A DNA stretch of 64,000 bases, taken from Streptomyces mashuensis (lineage in GTDB: Bacteria > Actinomycetota > Actinomycetes > Streptomycetales > Streptomycetaceae). Position numbers and translations under genes: made by a program. Positions 31,670-40,224 of this stretch are shown here, one piece after another (positions within the stretch are counted from its first letter, which is position 1; each line of letters opens with the position of its first letter). The stretch lies in assembly GCF_014654785.1 (NCBI RefSeq), contig NZ_BNBD01000014.1, positions 62,001-126,000 of the forward strand, given 5' to 3'. The notes under the pieces are model-generated. The model saw nothing but the letters and a program-made list of their open reading frames with translations, was not told where the DNA came from and searched no databases.

Positions 31670-32538
31670 CCGAACGGGTGGCCGTGATCGGCCTGGGCGC
31701 CATGGGCGGCGGCATGGCCCGTGCCCTGCTGGGCGCCGGGTACGCGGTGACGGTGTTCAACCGCACCCGGGAGCGCGCCGAGCCGCTGGCGGCCGAGGGC
31801 GCGGTCCTCGCGCCGTCGGCCGGGGACGCCGCGGCCGGGGCGGACGTGGTGGTGCTGAGCCTGGCGGACGAACCCGCCGTCGACGAGGTGCTGTTCGGCG
31901 ACGTGGTGGGCCGGCTGCGCCCGGGGACGGTGCTGGTGGACACCACCACCGTCTCCCCGTCGTACGCGCGCACCACGGCCACGCGGCTGGCCGCGTCCGG
32001 GGTGCGGCGGCTGGAGCTGTGCGTGCTGGGCAACCCGGAGATGGCGGCGGCCGGGAAGCTGCGGCTGTTCGTGGCGGGTGACGCCACGGCGGCCGGGCGG
32101 GCCGCCGGTGTGCTGTCCGCGCTCGGCCAGGAGGTGCGCCACGTCGGCGGGCCGGGCAGCGCCAGCACCCTCAAGCTCGCCCTCAACCTGCTGCTGGGCG
32201 TGCAGACGGCCGGGCTGGGCGAGGCCGTGGCGTTCGCGGAGGCGGCCGGGCTGGACCGCGAGGTGCTGGTGGACGTGCTGCTCGACAGCGGCTGGCGGTC
32301 GCCGGTGCTGGCCTTCCGCGCCGGATTCGTGCGGCGCCGGGAGTACCGGCCGGCGGGCTTCCGCAGCGCGCTGATGCACAAGGACCTGGCCCTGGCCCTG
32401 GAACAGGCCGAGGCCCACCGGCTGGCGCTGCCCCTGTGCCGGGAGGCGGCCGGCCGGTACGCCGCCGCCGTGGCCGCCGGCCGGGCGGACGAGGACGCGG
32501 CCGTGGTGGCCGAGCTGGCCGGGGAGGAGAAGCGGTGA
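31666..32538 (+). CDS. NAD(P)-dependent beta-hydroxyacid dehydrogenase-like oxidoreductase
   Basis: A 290-residue enzyme of the 3-hydroxyisobutyrate dehydrogenase/6-phosphogluconate dehydrogenase family, which also includes imine reductases. The Rossmann motif is VIGLGAMGGGMARAL, the active-site Lys region is ASTLKLALNLLL, and a helical C-terminal dimer domain follows. The usual substrate-binding segment after VDTTTVSP is present. Both starts and stops overlap neighbours by 4 bp, so it is tightly coupled in the operon. The substrate is unknown. Confidence 0.9.
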   Translation: MTERVAVIGLGAMGGGMARALLGAGYAVTVFNRTRERAEPLAAEGAVLAPSAGDAAAGADVVVLSLADEPAVDEVLFGDVVGRLRPGTVLVDTTTVSPSYARTTATRLAASGVRRLELCVLGNPEMAAAGKLRLFVAGDATAAGRAAGVLSALGQEVRHVGGPGSASTLKLALNLLLGVQTAGLGEAVAFAEAAGLDREVLVDVLLDSGWRSPVLAFRAGFVRRREYRPAGFRSALMHKDLALALEQAEAHRLALPLCREAAGRYAAAVAAGRADEDAAVVAELAGEEKR

Positions 32539-33542
32539 CGCATACGGGTGGCAGCGGGGCGCGGTGGGAGGACGTCAGCGCGCTCGGGCTCTCCTTCGCC
32601 ACCTCCCGCATCCTGCTGAGCGCGCTGGAGCTGGGCGTGTTCACCGTCCTCGACACGGGCCCGCGCACGGCCGAGGAGCTGCGGGTGAAGCTGGGCCTGC
32701 ACGGCCGCGGCCTGGCGGACTTCCTGACCGCCCTCACCGGGCTGGGACTGCTGGAGCGCGACGGTGCGGCGTACCGCAACGCGCCGGTGGCCGCGCGTCA
32801 CCTGGTGCGCGGCGAGTCGTACGCGGGCGCCTTCCTGGAAGGCGCGGGCGCCGCACTGTACCCGGCGTGGGCGGGGCTGACGGCGGCGCTGCGCACCGGG
32901 GCGCCGCAGAACGCCGGGGACTTCGAGGCCATGCTGGCCGACCCTGCCCGGCAGGCCATGTACCTGGGAATGATGGACGCGCTCAGCGGCCCGCTGGCGC
33001 CGGCGATCGGTGCGGCGCTGGACTGGGGCGGCCGGGCCACGGTCACGGACGTGGGCGGGGCACGCGGCAATCTCGTGTCGCTGCTGCTGCGGGACCGCCC
33101 GCACCTGCGCGGCACGGTCTTCGACCGCCCGGCGAACGGCCCGGCGTGCGCGGAGCACACGGCGCGGCTGGGCACGGGCGGGCGGGTGGCGTTCGTCGGC
33201 GGGGACTTCTTCTCCGACCCGCTGCCGCCGGGCGACGTGCTGCTCATCGGGCACGTGCTGGCCGACTTCTCGCCGGAGCAGCGGGTGGCGCTGGTGCGTG
33301 CGGCGTACCGGGCGGTGCGGCCCGGCGGGGCGCTGGTGGTGTACGACCCGATGCCCGACCCGGAGCGCCCGGACCCGCTGGCGGTCGTGGGCAGTCTGCA
33401 CATGCTGGTGATGTCGCCGGCCGGGTCGGGATATCCGCCGGGCGAGTGCGTGCGGTGGCTGACGGAGGCGGGGTTCCGGGACGTGTCGGTGCGGCCGGCC
33501 GAGCTGGGCAACACGCTGGTGGTCGGGCACAGGCCGGCCTGA
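32535..33542 (+). CDS. O-methyltransferase 2 (DnrK-type) lacking the catalytic histidine
   Basis: A 335-residue member of the same family as the first methyltransferase. The winged-helix dimer domain and the SAM loop VTDVGGARGNLV are intact. The usual catalytic segment HxLHDW reads GHVLADF here, so the general-base His is replaced by Ala. Carminomycin methyltransferase DnrK and the hydroxylase relative RdmB also lack this His, so loss does not exclude activity. It may methylate by proximity, or do a different reaction on a bound substrate. The GTG start overlaps the upstream stop (GTGA). Confidence 0.88.
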   Translation: MTHTGGSGARWEDVSALGLSFATSRILLSALELGVFTVLDTGPRTAEELRVKLGLHGRGLADFLTALTGLGLLERDGAAYRNAPVAARHLVRGESYAGAFLEGAGAALYPAWAGLTAALRTGAPQNAGDFEAMLADPARQAMYLGMMDALSGPLAPAIGAALDWGGRATVTDVGGARGNLVSLLLRDRPHLRGTVFDRPANGPACAEHTARLGTGGRVAFVGGDFFSDPLPPGDVLLIGHVLADFSPEQRVALVRAAYRAVRPGGALVVYDPMPDPERPDPLAVVGSLHMLVMSPAGSGYPPGECVRWLTEAGFRDVSVRPAELGNTLVVGHRPA

Positions 33543-33576
33543 CGCCGCGCAGGACGGGAAGGACGGGAGGAGTGGC

Positions 33577-34434
33577 GTGGACGTCTCGCTGGGGCTGCCG
33601 ACGACCGTGCCCGGCGTACGCGGCCCGGACCTGCTGGAGTTCGCCCGGCGCGCGGACCGGGCGGGCTTCGCCGGCCTGGGCACGGTCGACCGGCTGGTGC
33701 ACGCGTGCTGCGAGCCGGTCGCCGTACTGGCGGCCGCGGCGGCGGTGACCGAACGCATCCGGCTGGCCAGCACCGTGCTGCTGGCGTCGTTCCGGGGCAG
33801 CGGCACGGTGCTGGCCAAGCAGCTGGCGACCGTGGACGAGCTGAGCGGCGGGCGGCTGACGGTGGGGCTGGCCGTGGGCGACCGGGAGGACGACTTCGTG
33901 GCGGCCGGGGTGCCGTTCGCCGAACGCGGCCGGCGGATGGACGCGCTGGTGGAGGAGATGCTGGCGGTGTGGTCCGGCGGCGGCCGGGTGCCGGGCGTCG
34001 GGCCCCGCCCGGTCCGGCCGGGCGGCCCGCCGCTGCTGTTCGGCGGGCACTCCCCCGCGGCCATGCGCAGGGCGGCGCGGTACGGGTCGGGCTGGATCGC
34101 GGGCGGCAGTTCGGGCAGCGCCTACCGGGAGCTGGTGGCGCGGGCCCGCCGCGCCTGGGCGGAGGCCGGCCGGGACGGCGGGCCGCGCGTGGTGTCGCTG
34201 GCGTACGTGTCACTGGGCCCCGACGGGCGGCGGCGCGCCGAGGCGTACCTGGGCGGCTACTTCGCTGCCATGGGGCACAAGGCGCGGCAGGCGGCCGCCG
34301 GGGTGGTCACCGACGAGGGCCGGCTGCGGGAGCTGCTGGCCGCGTACGCGGAGGCCGGCTGCGACGAGCTGGTGCTGTTCCCCTGCGCGGCGGAGCCGGA
34401 GCAGGTGGACCTGCTGGCGAAGGTGCTGCCGTGA
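33577..34434 (+). CDS. Luciferase-like (LLM) flavin- or F420-dependent oxidoreductase
   Basis: A 285-residue TIM-barrel enzyme. LLEFARRADRAGFAGLGTVDRL opens the family pattern; LASTVLLASFRGSG, LDELSGGRLTVGLAVGDR-type and LLFGGHSPAAMRRAARYGSGW segments follow. LLM enzymes use FMN or F420 and commonly act in aromatic polyketide tailoring; F420 is common in Streptomyces. It follows 34 bp after methyltransferase 2 and overlaps the DUF1772 gene by 4 bp. Confidence 0.88.
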   Translation: MDVSLGLPTTVPGVRGPDLLEFARRADRAGFAGLGTVDRLVHACCEPVAVLAAAAAVTERIRLASTVLLASFRGSGTVLAKQLATVDELSGGRLTVGLAVGDREDDFVAAGVPFAERGRRMDALVEEMLAVWSGGGRVPGVGPRPVRPGGPPLLFGGHSPAAMRRAARYGSGWIAGGSSGSAYRELVARARRAWAEAGRDGGPRVVSLAYVSLGPDGRRRAEAYLGGYFAAMGHKARQAAAGVVTDEGRLRELLAAYAEAGCDELVLFPCAAEPEQVDLLAKVLP

Positions 34435-34886
34435 GCGGCCCGCAGGCCCTGGCGGCCGTGGTGGGGGTGAGCAGCGGCGTGGTGGCGGGGGTGCTGTTCG
34501 CGGTGGCCCTGAGCGTGCTGCCGGCGCTGCGGGCGATGCCGCCGGGCCGGTACGTGTACGCGCACCAGCTGCTGGGCCGGCACTGGGACCCGACGATGCC
34601 GGTGATCGTGCTGGGGTCGTGCGTCGCCGACGTGGTGCTGGCATGGGCGGGCGGCGGCGGGAGCCGGCCGGCGTTCGCGGCGGGGGCGGCGCTGCTGCTG
34701 GCGGTGTCGGTGGTGTCGCACTTCGGCAACGTGCCCATCAACCGGCGGGTGAAGGCGGTGGACCCGGAGGCGGTGCCGGCCGGCTGGTCGGACCCGCGTC
34801 CGGTGTGGGGCCGCTGGCACCTGCTGCGCACGGTGCTGGCGCTGCTGGCGGCGGTGGCCAACGTGGTGGCACCGGTGCTGGGCTAG
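34431..34886 (+). CDS. DUF1772 (anthrone-oxygenase-like) membrane protein
   Basis: A 151-residue protein with about four hydrophobic helices (AAVVGVSSGVVAGVLFAVALSVL, MPVIVLGSCVADVVLAW, AGAALLLAVSVVS, VLALLAAVANVVA) and the conserved FGNVPINRRVK segment. DUF1772 proteins include enzymes that oxidise anthrones to anthraquinones in other pathways. That suggests, without proving, quinone formation here. The GTG overlaps the LLM gene stop (GTGA). It is the last gene of the operon. Confidence 0.82.
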   Translation: MSGPQALAAVVGVSSGVVAGVLFAVALSVLPALRAMPPGRYVYAHQLLGRHWDPTMPVIVLGSCVADVVLAWAGGGGSRPAFAAGAALLLAVSVVSHFGNVPINRRVKAVDPEAVPAGWSDPRPVWGRWHLLRTVLALLAAVANVVAPVLG

Positions 34887-34895
34887 CGGGCGTAC

Positions 34896-34934
34896 GGGCG
34901 GGCCCGCCGGCCGTCGCGGCCGGCGGGCCCGCCC
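34896..34934. terminator. Strong bidirectional terminator
   Basis: A perfect 18-bp GC stem with a 3-base loop (34896-34913 paired with 34917-34934) separates the convergent DUF1772 and methyltransferase 3 genes. Confidence 0.85.
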
Positions 34935-34945
34935 TTGTGTGCGCG

Positions 34946-36001
34946 TCAGGCTGCCGTGTCGGGCGTCTTGTACGCGGCGACGAGGGTGACGTCCTGGCCG
35001 AGGGGGCGGTGCCGTACGTCGGCGAAGCCCGTCGTGCGGAGCAGGCGGACGAGGTCGTCCAGGCGGTAGTTGGTGCCGTGCGGGGTCATCAGTTGCAGGT
35101 TGAGGCTGCGGATGAGGTTGCGCAGGCAGCTCTCGGCGCCGGGCACGATCATCGGGTCCCAGACGAGGAAGGCGCCACCGGGGCGTACGGCGGGGTGGAC
35201 GGCGCGGACGAGGGCGCGGCGCTGTTCGTCGGTCCAGTCGACGAGGCAGTGGCCGATCATGACGACGTCGGCCGGGGGCAGGGGGTCGGTGAAGAAGTCC
35301 GCGCCGTGGAAGGTGATCCGGCCGGTGGTGCCCAGGGCCTTCATGTGGGTGTCGAACTCCTCCCTCAGGGCGGGCAGGTCCAGCACGGTGGCGGTGAGGT
35401 GGGGGTGGGCGGCGACCAGGCCGGCCAGGACGTTGCCGCGGCAGCCGCCGAGCTCCAGCACGGAGGAGCGGTTCTCCCAGTCGAAGGCGCGGGTCAGGGC
35501 GGGGACGAGGGGACGGCTGGCGTCCTCGGCCATGCGGACGAACGCGGACCGTTTGTCGTCGTCGCCGTAGAGCTGGCCGAACATGTCGTTGCCGGAGTAG
35601 GTGGCGGCCTGGGGTTCGCCGGTGCGCAGGGCGGTGGCGAGCCGGCCCCAGGCGGGGTACATGACCTGGTCGGCGGCGCGCAGGAAGCCGCCGAGGTAGG
35701 CGGGGGCGTCGCGGACGAGGTGGCGGCCTGCGGCGGGGCTGTTGCGGTAGCCGCCGGGGCCGTGTTCGAGGAGGCCGGTCTCGGTGAGGGCCGCGAGGTA
35801 GTCGTCGGTGCCCCGGGGGTGCAGGCCGAGGCGGTCGCGTACGGTCGCGGCGTCGGCGGGGCCCTCGGCGAGCAGGTCGAACAGCCCGAGGTCGAGGCCG
35901 GCGAGGAGCAGCTGGGCGCGCTGGAACGCCGTGGCGGTCTCCAGCAGGGCGGTGGTGCCGTCGTCGGCGGTGTCCTGGGCGGTGTTCCGTGCGGCGTTCA
36001 C
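34946..36001 (-). CDS. O-methyltransferase 3 (DnrK-type) lacking the catalytic histidine
   Basis: A 351-residue paralogue of methyltransferases 1, 2 and 4. The SAM loop is LELGGCRGNVLAG and the dimer domain is normal. The catalytic segment is GHCLVDWTDEQ, so Val replaces the general-base His. The segment YPAWGRLATALRTGEPQ is nearly identical in the paralogues and marks a recent family expansion in this locus. The GTG start overlaps the FAD hydroxylase stop, with GGAGG upstream, so the two are co-translated. Confidence 0.88.
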   Translation of the reverse strand: MNAARNTAQDTADDGTTALLETATAFQRAQLLLAGLDLGLFDLLAEGPADAATVRDRLGLHPRGTDDYLAALTETGLLEHGPGGYRNSPAAGRHLVRDAPAYLGGFLRAADQVMYPAWGRLATALRTGEPQAATYSGNDMFGQLYGDDDKRSAFVRMAEDASRPLVPALTRAFDWENRSSVLELGGCRGNVLAGLVAAHPHLTATVLDLPALREEFDTHMKALGTTGRITFHGADFFTDPLPPADVVMIGHCLVDWTDEQRRALVRAVHPAVRPGGAFLVWDPMIVPGAESCLRNLIRSLNLQLMTPHGTNYRLDDLVRLLRTTGFADVRHRPLGQDVTLVAAYKTPDTAA

Positions 36002-37647
36002 CGGGTGCCTCCTACGAGGGCGGTGTGGCCGGCGGCACGGGCCAGGGCGTCGGAGAGCGCGCCGGCGGGGTCGCCGGCGGTATCGGCGTCGTTCGTCAGG
36101 CCGGGGGTGCGCCAGGCGACGAAGGCGTCGGGCCGGACGAGGACGGCGCCGCTGTCGGTGACGCCGAACGCCTCGGTCCAGGGCCGGTCGCCGGCGGGCC
36201 GCAGCGTGCCGTCGTCGGCGACGGTGTGGACGGTGAGGGGGACGCCGAGGCGTTCGGCGGCCTGCCGGGCGGCGTCGGCCCAGGGGCGGCCGTGCGCGCC
36301 GGTGAGCAGGACGTAGCGGTCCCAGAACAGGTCGACGGTGGAGATGCGGCGTCCGTCGTGGTCGAGCCACAGGTGCGGGGCCCGGGTGCCGGGTGCGCCG
36401 GTGAGGTCGAGGTCGGGGCTGAGGACGGGGCCGGCGCCCGGGGAGCCGGGGACGGCCGTGGAGTGGTAGCGGTAGCCGAGGGTGATGATGATGTCGTCGA
36501 CCATGGCGGCGCGGGTGGCGTCGTCGGCGTACCCGTGCCGGATGCGGTTCCGGATCATGGCTTGTTCGGCCATGGCCTCGCCGACGAGGCGGCGTTCGGC
36601 GTCGTAGGTGTCGAGGAGGGCGGGGCCGGCCCAGCCGTGCAGGGTGGCGGCGAGCTTCCAGGCGAGGTTGTGGGCGTCGTGGATGCCGGTGTTGGCGCCG
36701 AAGCCGCCGGCGGGCGGGTGGACGTGCGCGGCGTCGCCGGCGAGGAAGACCCGGCCGGTGCGGAAGCGTTCCGCCACGAGCTGGGCGCCCTGCCAGGGCA
36801 CCTTCCAGGCGATCTCGACGTCGAGGTCGTCGACGCCGGCGGCGGTGCGGATGATGTCGACGCAGCGTTCGTCGGTGAAGTCCTCGGGGGTCTCGCCCCG
36901 GTCGGGGAAGTACAAGGGGGTGGCGAGCCAGGGGTCGCAGCCGTGCAGCCGGGACAGGCTCATCAGGGTGCCGCGGGCGGCGGTGGCGTAGCAGAGGATG
37001 AACTTGCGGCCCTTCAGCACCGCTTCGAGCGCGGGGGCGCGGAAGTAGATGCTGAGGGCGTTGAAGACGGTGCCGCGGCCGTGGCGTTCGACGCCGAGGG
37101 TGCGGCGGACGAAGCTGCCGGCGCCGTCGGCACCCACCGCGTACAGCGCGCGGATGGTGTGCCGGGTGCCGTCGCGGTCGCGGACGACGGCGGTGACCCC
37201 GTCGGCGTCCTGTTCCAGGGAGGTGAGCCGGGTGGCGAAGCGCACGTCGCAGCCGGCCTCGCGGGCCTTGGCGACGAGGACCTTCTCGTAGCGGTCCTGG
37301 CCGCAGCCCATGACCCGTTCGGGGCCGATGCGGGGCCCGTCGAGGGAGGGGGCCTCCAGGGTGACGGCCTCGTCGATGCGGGCGAAGGTGCTGGTGCGGA
37401 TGATGCCGCCCTCGAAGTAGGGGTGCGAGTCGCCCATCTCCAGGGCCCGCACCTCCTCGTGCACGCCCGCGGCGCGGAACAGCTCCATGGTGCGGGCCTG
37501 GAGGCCCGGGGCCCGGGGCAGCAGCGAGGTGGCGTCGCGCTTCTCCACGAGCAGGGTGGGGACGCCGTGGCGTCCCAGGAACATCGCGGTGGACAGGCCG
37601 ACGGGCCCGCCGCCCACGACGAGCACCGGGGTGGTCAGGTGTTCCAT
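35998..37647 (-). CDS. FAD-dependent aromatic hydroxylase (TcmG-like)
   Basis: A 549-residue class A flavin monooxygenase that would hydroxylate an aromatic polyketide-type substrate using NAD(P)H and oxygen. The FAD-binding motif is VVGGGPVGLSTAMFL, the DG motif occurs in VGADGAGSFVRR, and the GD motif is FLAGDAAHVHPPAGGFGANTG. The C-terminal thioredoxin-like domain (from about residue 400) is present, as in tetracenomycin hydroxylase and relatives. It heads a two-gene leftward operon with methyltransferase 3 and is divergent from methyltransferase 4. Confidence 0.92.
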   Translation of the reverse strand: MEHLTTPVLVVGGGPVGLSTAMFLGRHGVPTLLVEKRDATSLLPRAPGLQARTMELFRAAGVHEEVRALEMGDSHPYFEGGIIRTSTFARIDEAVTLEAPSLDGPRIGPERVMGCGQDRYEKVLVAKAREAGCDVRFATRLTSLEQDADGVTAVVRDRDGTRHTIRALYAVGADGAGSFVRRTLGVERHGRGTVFNALSIYFRAPALEAVLKGRKFILCYATAARGTLMSLSRLHGCDPWLATPLYFPDRGETPEDFTDERCVDIIRTAAGVDDLDVEIAWKVPWQGAQLVAERFRTGRVFLAGDAAHVHPPAGGFGANTGIHDAHNLAWKLAATLHGWAGPALLDTYDAERRLVGEAMAEQAMIRNRIRHGYADDATRAAMVDDIIITLGYRYHSTAVPGSPGAGPVLSPDLDLTGAPGTRAPHLWLDHDGRRISTVDLFWDRYVLLTGAHGRPWADAARQAAERLGVPLTVHTVADDGTLRPAGDRPWTEAFGVTDSGAVLVRPDAFVAWRTPGLTNDADTAGDPAGALSDALARAAGHTALVGGTR

Positions 37648-37804
37648 GCGTCTCCTCGCGTTCCCTCGCGTCGGGGTCCGTTCGCCGCACGGTCGTGCGC
37701 CGGAGGATCCAGCCACGACTACCGGGCCGTGCTCGAGGACCGGTGGCGGCGCGGTCGGGGCCGCAGTGGGGCCTGGGGCGGGTCCGGCGGCGCTCCCGGC
37801 GGCG

Positions 37805-37858
37805 TCGAACAGCGCTCCAACCGCCTTCGAGCCGCCTTCCACGGCGCGCTGCGAGCGT
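37805..37858 (+). promoter_or_regulatory. SARP-type direct repeats before the methyltransferase 4 operon
   Basis: Four heptamers start exactly 11 bp apart: TCGAACA (37805), TCCAACC (37816), TCGAGCC (37827) and TCCACGG (37838). Eight bases after the last, GAGCGT (37853-37858) keeps the conserved A2 and T6 of a -10 box. This is the most regular of the four arrays. It lies in the 267-bp divergent region. Confidence 0.68.
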
Positions 37859-37914
37859 CGGTGGCCGACCGGCGTGGCGGTGGCGCCAGGCCGCGGTGGG
37901 AAGGAGTGAGGCGG

Positions 37915-38991
37915 ATGACGGGCAGCGCTGCCCACGTGGGCGCGGACACCTCGACGCCGGCCGGCATCCTGCGGCTGGCGAACGCCTTCTGCGACGCCAA
38001 GGCGCTGCTGAGCGCCGTCGAGCTCGGCCTGTTCGGCACCCTGCGGGAGGGGCCCCTGACCTGCGCGGAGATCACGGCGGCGCTGTCGTTGCAGGGCCGC
38101 GGGGTGCGGGACTGGCTCCAGCTGCTGGTGGGGCTGGGCCTGCTGGAGCGGGACGACCGCGGGGGCGAGGAGCGGTACCGCAACGCGCCGGGCGCCGCCC
38201 GGCACCTGGTGCCGGGCGGGGACGCGTACGTGGGCGGCTTCCTCCAGCGCTCCAACCGCAACCTGTACCCGGCGTGGGGCCGGCTCACCGAGGCGCTGCG
38301 CACCGGCAAGCCGCAGGCCGAGGGCGACTTCTGGGCCATGGTCGGCGACCCGAGGACGCTGCGGCAGTTCGCGGACATGATGGACGCGCTGACGGAGGTG
38401 CTGGGCCCGCAGCTGCTGGCGGCGTACGACGGCTGGGCCTCCCACCGCTCGCTGCTGGACCTGGGCGGCTGCCGGGGCGCGCTGGCGGCCCGCATCGTGG
38501 CCGCCCACCCGCACCTGGAGGGCCACGTCGTCGACCTGCCGCAGCTGGAACCGCTGTTCGACGAGAAGATGGCGGGGCTGGGGCTGACGGACAAGGTGAC
38601 GTTCCACCCCGGCGACTTCTTCACCGACCCGCTGCCGCAGGCGGACGTGGTGGTGCTGGGGCACGCGCTGCACGACTGGAGCGCGGAGAAGCGCCGCCTG
38701 CTCGTGCACAAGGCGTTCGGCAGCGTGCGGCCCGGCGGTGTGCTGCTGGTGTACGACCGGATGCTCGACGAGGACCCGCGGCACGATGCGCCGTACGACC
38801 CCCGGTACGTGGAGAACCTCGTGATCAGCCTGGACATGCTGCTGGTCACCGACGGCGGCAGCGAGTACACGGTGGCCGAGCTGCGCGGTCACGCGGAGGA
38901 GGCGGGCTTCGGGCCCGTCACGGCGCGGCCGCTGGGCGACTACGACACGCTGGTGGTGTGCCGGCGGCCGGGCCCGGGCACCGGGGAGTGA
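37915..38991 (+). CDS. O-methyltransferase 4 (DnrK-type)
   Basis: A 358-residue O-methyltransferase with the family dimer domain, the SAM loop LLDLGGCRGALAAR and the catalytic GHALHDWSAEK with its His intact. AAGGAG ends 8 bp before the ATG at 37915. It heads a nine-gene operon that runs to 46,720 and is preceded by the SARP-type repeat array. It is a close paralogue of methyltransferases 1-3. Confidence 0.93.
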   Translation: MTGSAAHVGADTSTPAGILRLANAFCDAKALLSAVELGLFGTLREGPLTCAEITAALSLQGRGVRDWLQLLVGLGLLERDDRGGEERYRNAPGAARHLVPGGDAYVGGFLQRSNRNLYPAWGRLTEALRTGKPQAEGDFWAMVGDPRTLRQFADMMDALTEVLGPQLLAAYDGWASHRSLLDLGGCRGALAARIVAAHPHLEGHVVDLPQLEPLFDEKMAGLGLTDKVTFHPGDFFTDPLPQADVVVLGHALHDWSAEKRRLLVHKAFGSVRPGGVLLVYDRMLDEDPRHDAPYDPRYVENLVISLDMLLVTDGGSEYTVAELRGHAEEAGFGPVTARPLGDYDTLVVCRRPGPGTGE

Positions 38992-39000
38992 CGGGTCGTC

Positions 39001-40224
39001 ATGCGTGAGAGCGACCTGCTGGACGCCGCCGCGTTCGCCGGCGGGGTGCCGTACGACTACTTCCGGGAGCTGCGGGCCCGGCCCGGCCTGCCGCGGGCCG
39101 TGGACGCGGAGGGCCGGGTCCACTGGTACCTGGTGCGCCACGCCGACGTGGTGCGGGCCGCCCGTGATCCGGAGACGTTCCGCTCGGCGCCGAGCACGAT
39201 GACGTCGGTGCGGCAGGACAGCACGGGGCTGCCGCTGATCTCGTTCCTGGACGCACCCGAGCACACGCGGCTGCGCAAGCGCGCCTTCAAGGGGTTCACG
39301 CCGGCGCGGCTGGCCGCCCTGGAGAAGCCGGTGGCGGCCGTCGTGGACCGCATCCTGGCGGAGGTCACCGCCGCCGACGGCTTCGACCTGGCCGAGGACG
39401 TGGCGCTGCGGCTGCCGCTGGAGGTGCTGACCGAGCTGATCGGGGTGCCCGCCGGGGACCGGGAGCAGGTGATCGAGTGGACCCGGCACACCGTCAACCT
39501 GGGCGACCCCGGCTACCACCACAGCACGCCGGAGAAGGCGGTGGCCGCCTTCGGGGGCCTCATGGCGTACTTCGAGGACCTCGTGCGGCAGCGCCGCAAG
39601 GCGCCGGGTGACGATCTGTTCTCGGTGCTGCTCGGCGTGGACCGGGAGGACGGGGGCGGGGGCGGGGCCGGTCTGGAGCCGGAGGAGATCGCGCTGTTCG
39701 CCACCACGCTCATGGGGGCGGGCGGCGAGACGACGTACTGCTCCCTCACCGGCGGGGTGCTGGCCCTGCTGGAGAACCCGGCGCAGCTGGCGGCGCTGTG
39801 CGCCGACCCGTCGCTGGTGCCCTCGGCCGTCGAGGAGATCGTCCGCTGGGTCACGCCCGCCACGCACTTCGCCCGTCAGGTCGCCCGCGACACGGAGATC
39901 GGCGGCCGGCGGGTGCGGGCGGGGGAACGGGTGGTGCTCTGGTACACGTCCGCCAACCGTGACGAGGCCGTCTTCGACCGGCCCGACCGGTTCGACGTGG
40001 CGCGCCGGCCCAACCCGCACGTGTCGTTCGGCGGCGGCGGCCCGCACGTGTGCATCGGACGCGGGCTGGCGGCGCTGGAGCTGCGGCTGTTCCTCACGGC
40101 GGCCGCCGGCCTGCTGCCGCGCCTGGAGCTGACCGGACCTCCGGTGCGTACCGCCACGAACTTCATGAACAGCTACCGGTCCGTGCCCGCCCGGTTCGTC
40201 GGACAGCCCAGGAGGCAGGTATGA
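39001..40224 (+). CDS. Cytochrome P450
   Basis: A 407-residue soluble P450. The I-helix has GAGGETTYC, the ExxR motif is VEEIVRWV, and the heme loop is FGGGGPHVCIGRGLA with axial Cys351. It starts 9 bp after methyltransferase 4 and overlaps the next methyltransferase by 4 bp. It is expected to hydroxylate or couple the cluster substrate; the redox partners are not in the window. Confidence 0.95.
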   Translation: MRESDLLDAAAFAGGVPYDYFRELRARPGLPRAVDAEGRVHWYLVRHADVVRAARDPETFRSAPSTMTSVRQDSTGLPLISFLDAPEHTRLRKRAFKGFTPARLAALEKPVAAVVDRILAEVTAADGFDLAEDVALRLPLEVLTELIGVPAGDREQVIEWTRHTVNLGDPGYHHSTPEKAVAAFGGLMAYFEDLVRQRRKAPGDDLFSVLLGVDREDGGGGGAGLEPEEIALFATTLMGAGGETTYCSLTGGVLALLENPAQLAALCADPSLVPSAVEEIVRWVTPATHFARQVARDTEIGGRRVRAGERVVLWYTSANRDEAVFDRPDRFDVARRPNPHVSFGGGGPHVCIGRGLAALELRLFLTAAAGLLPRLELTGPPVRTATNFMNSYRSVPARFVGQPRRQV

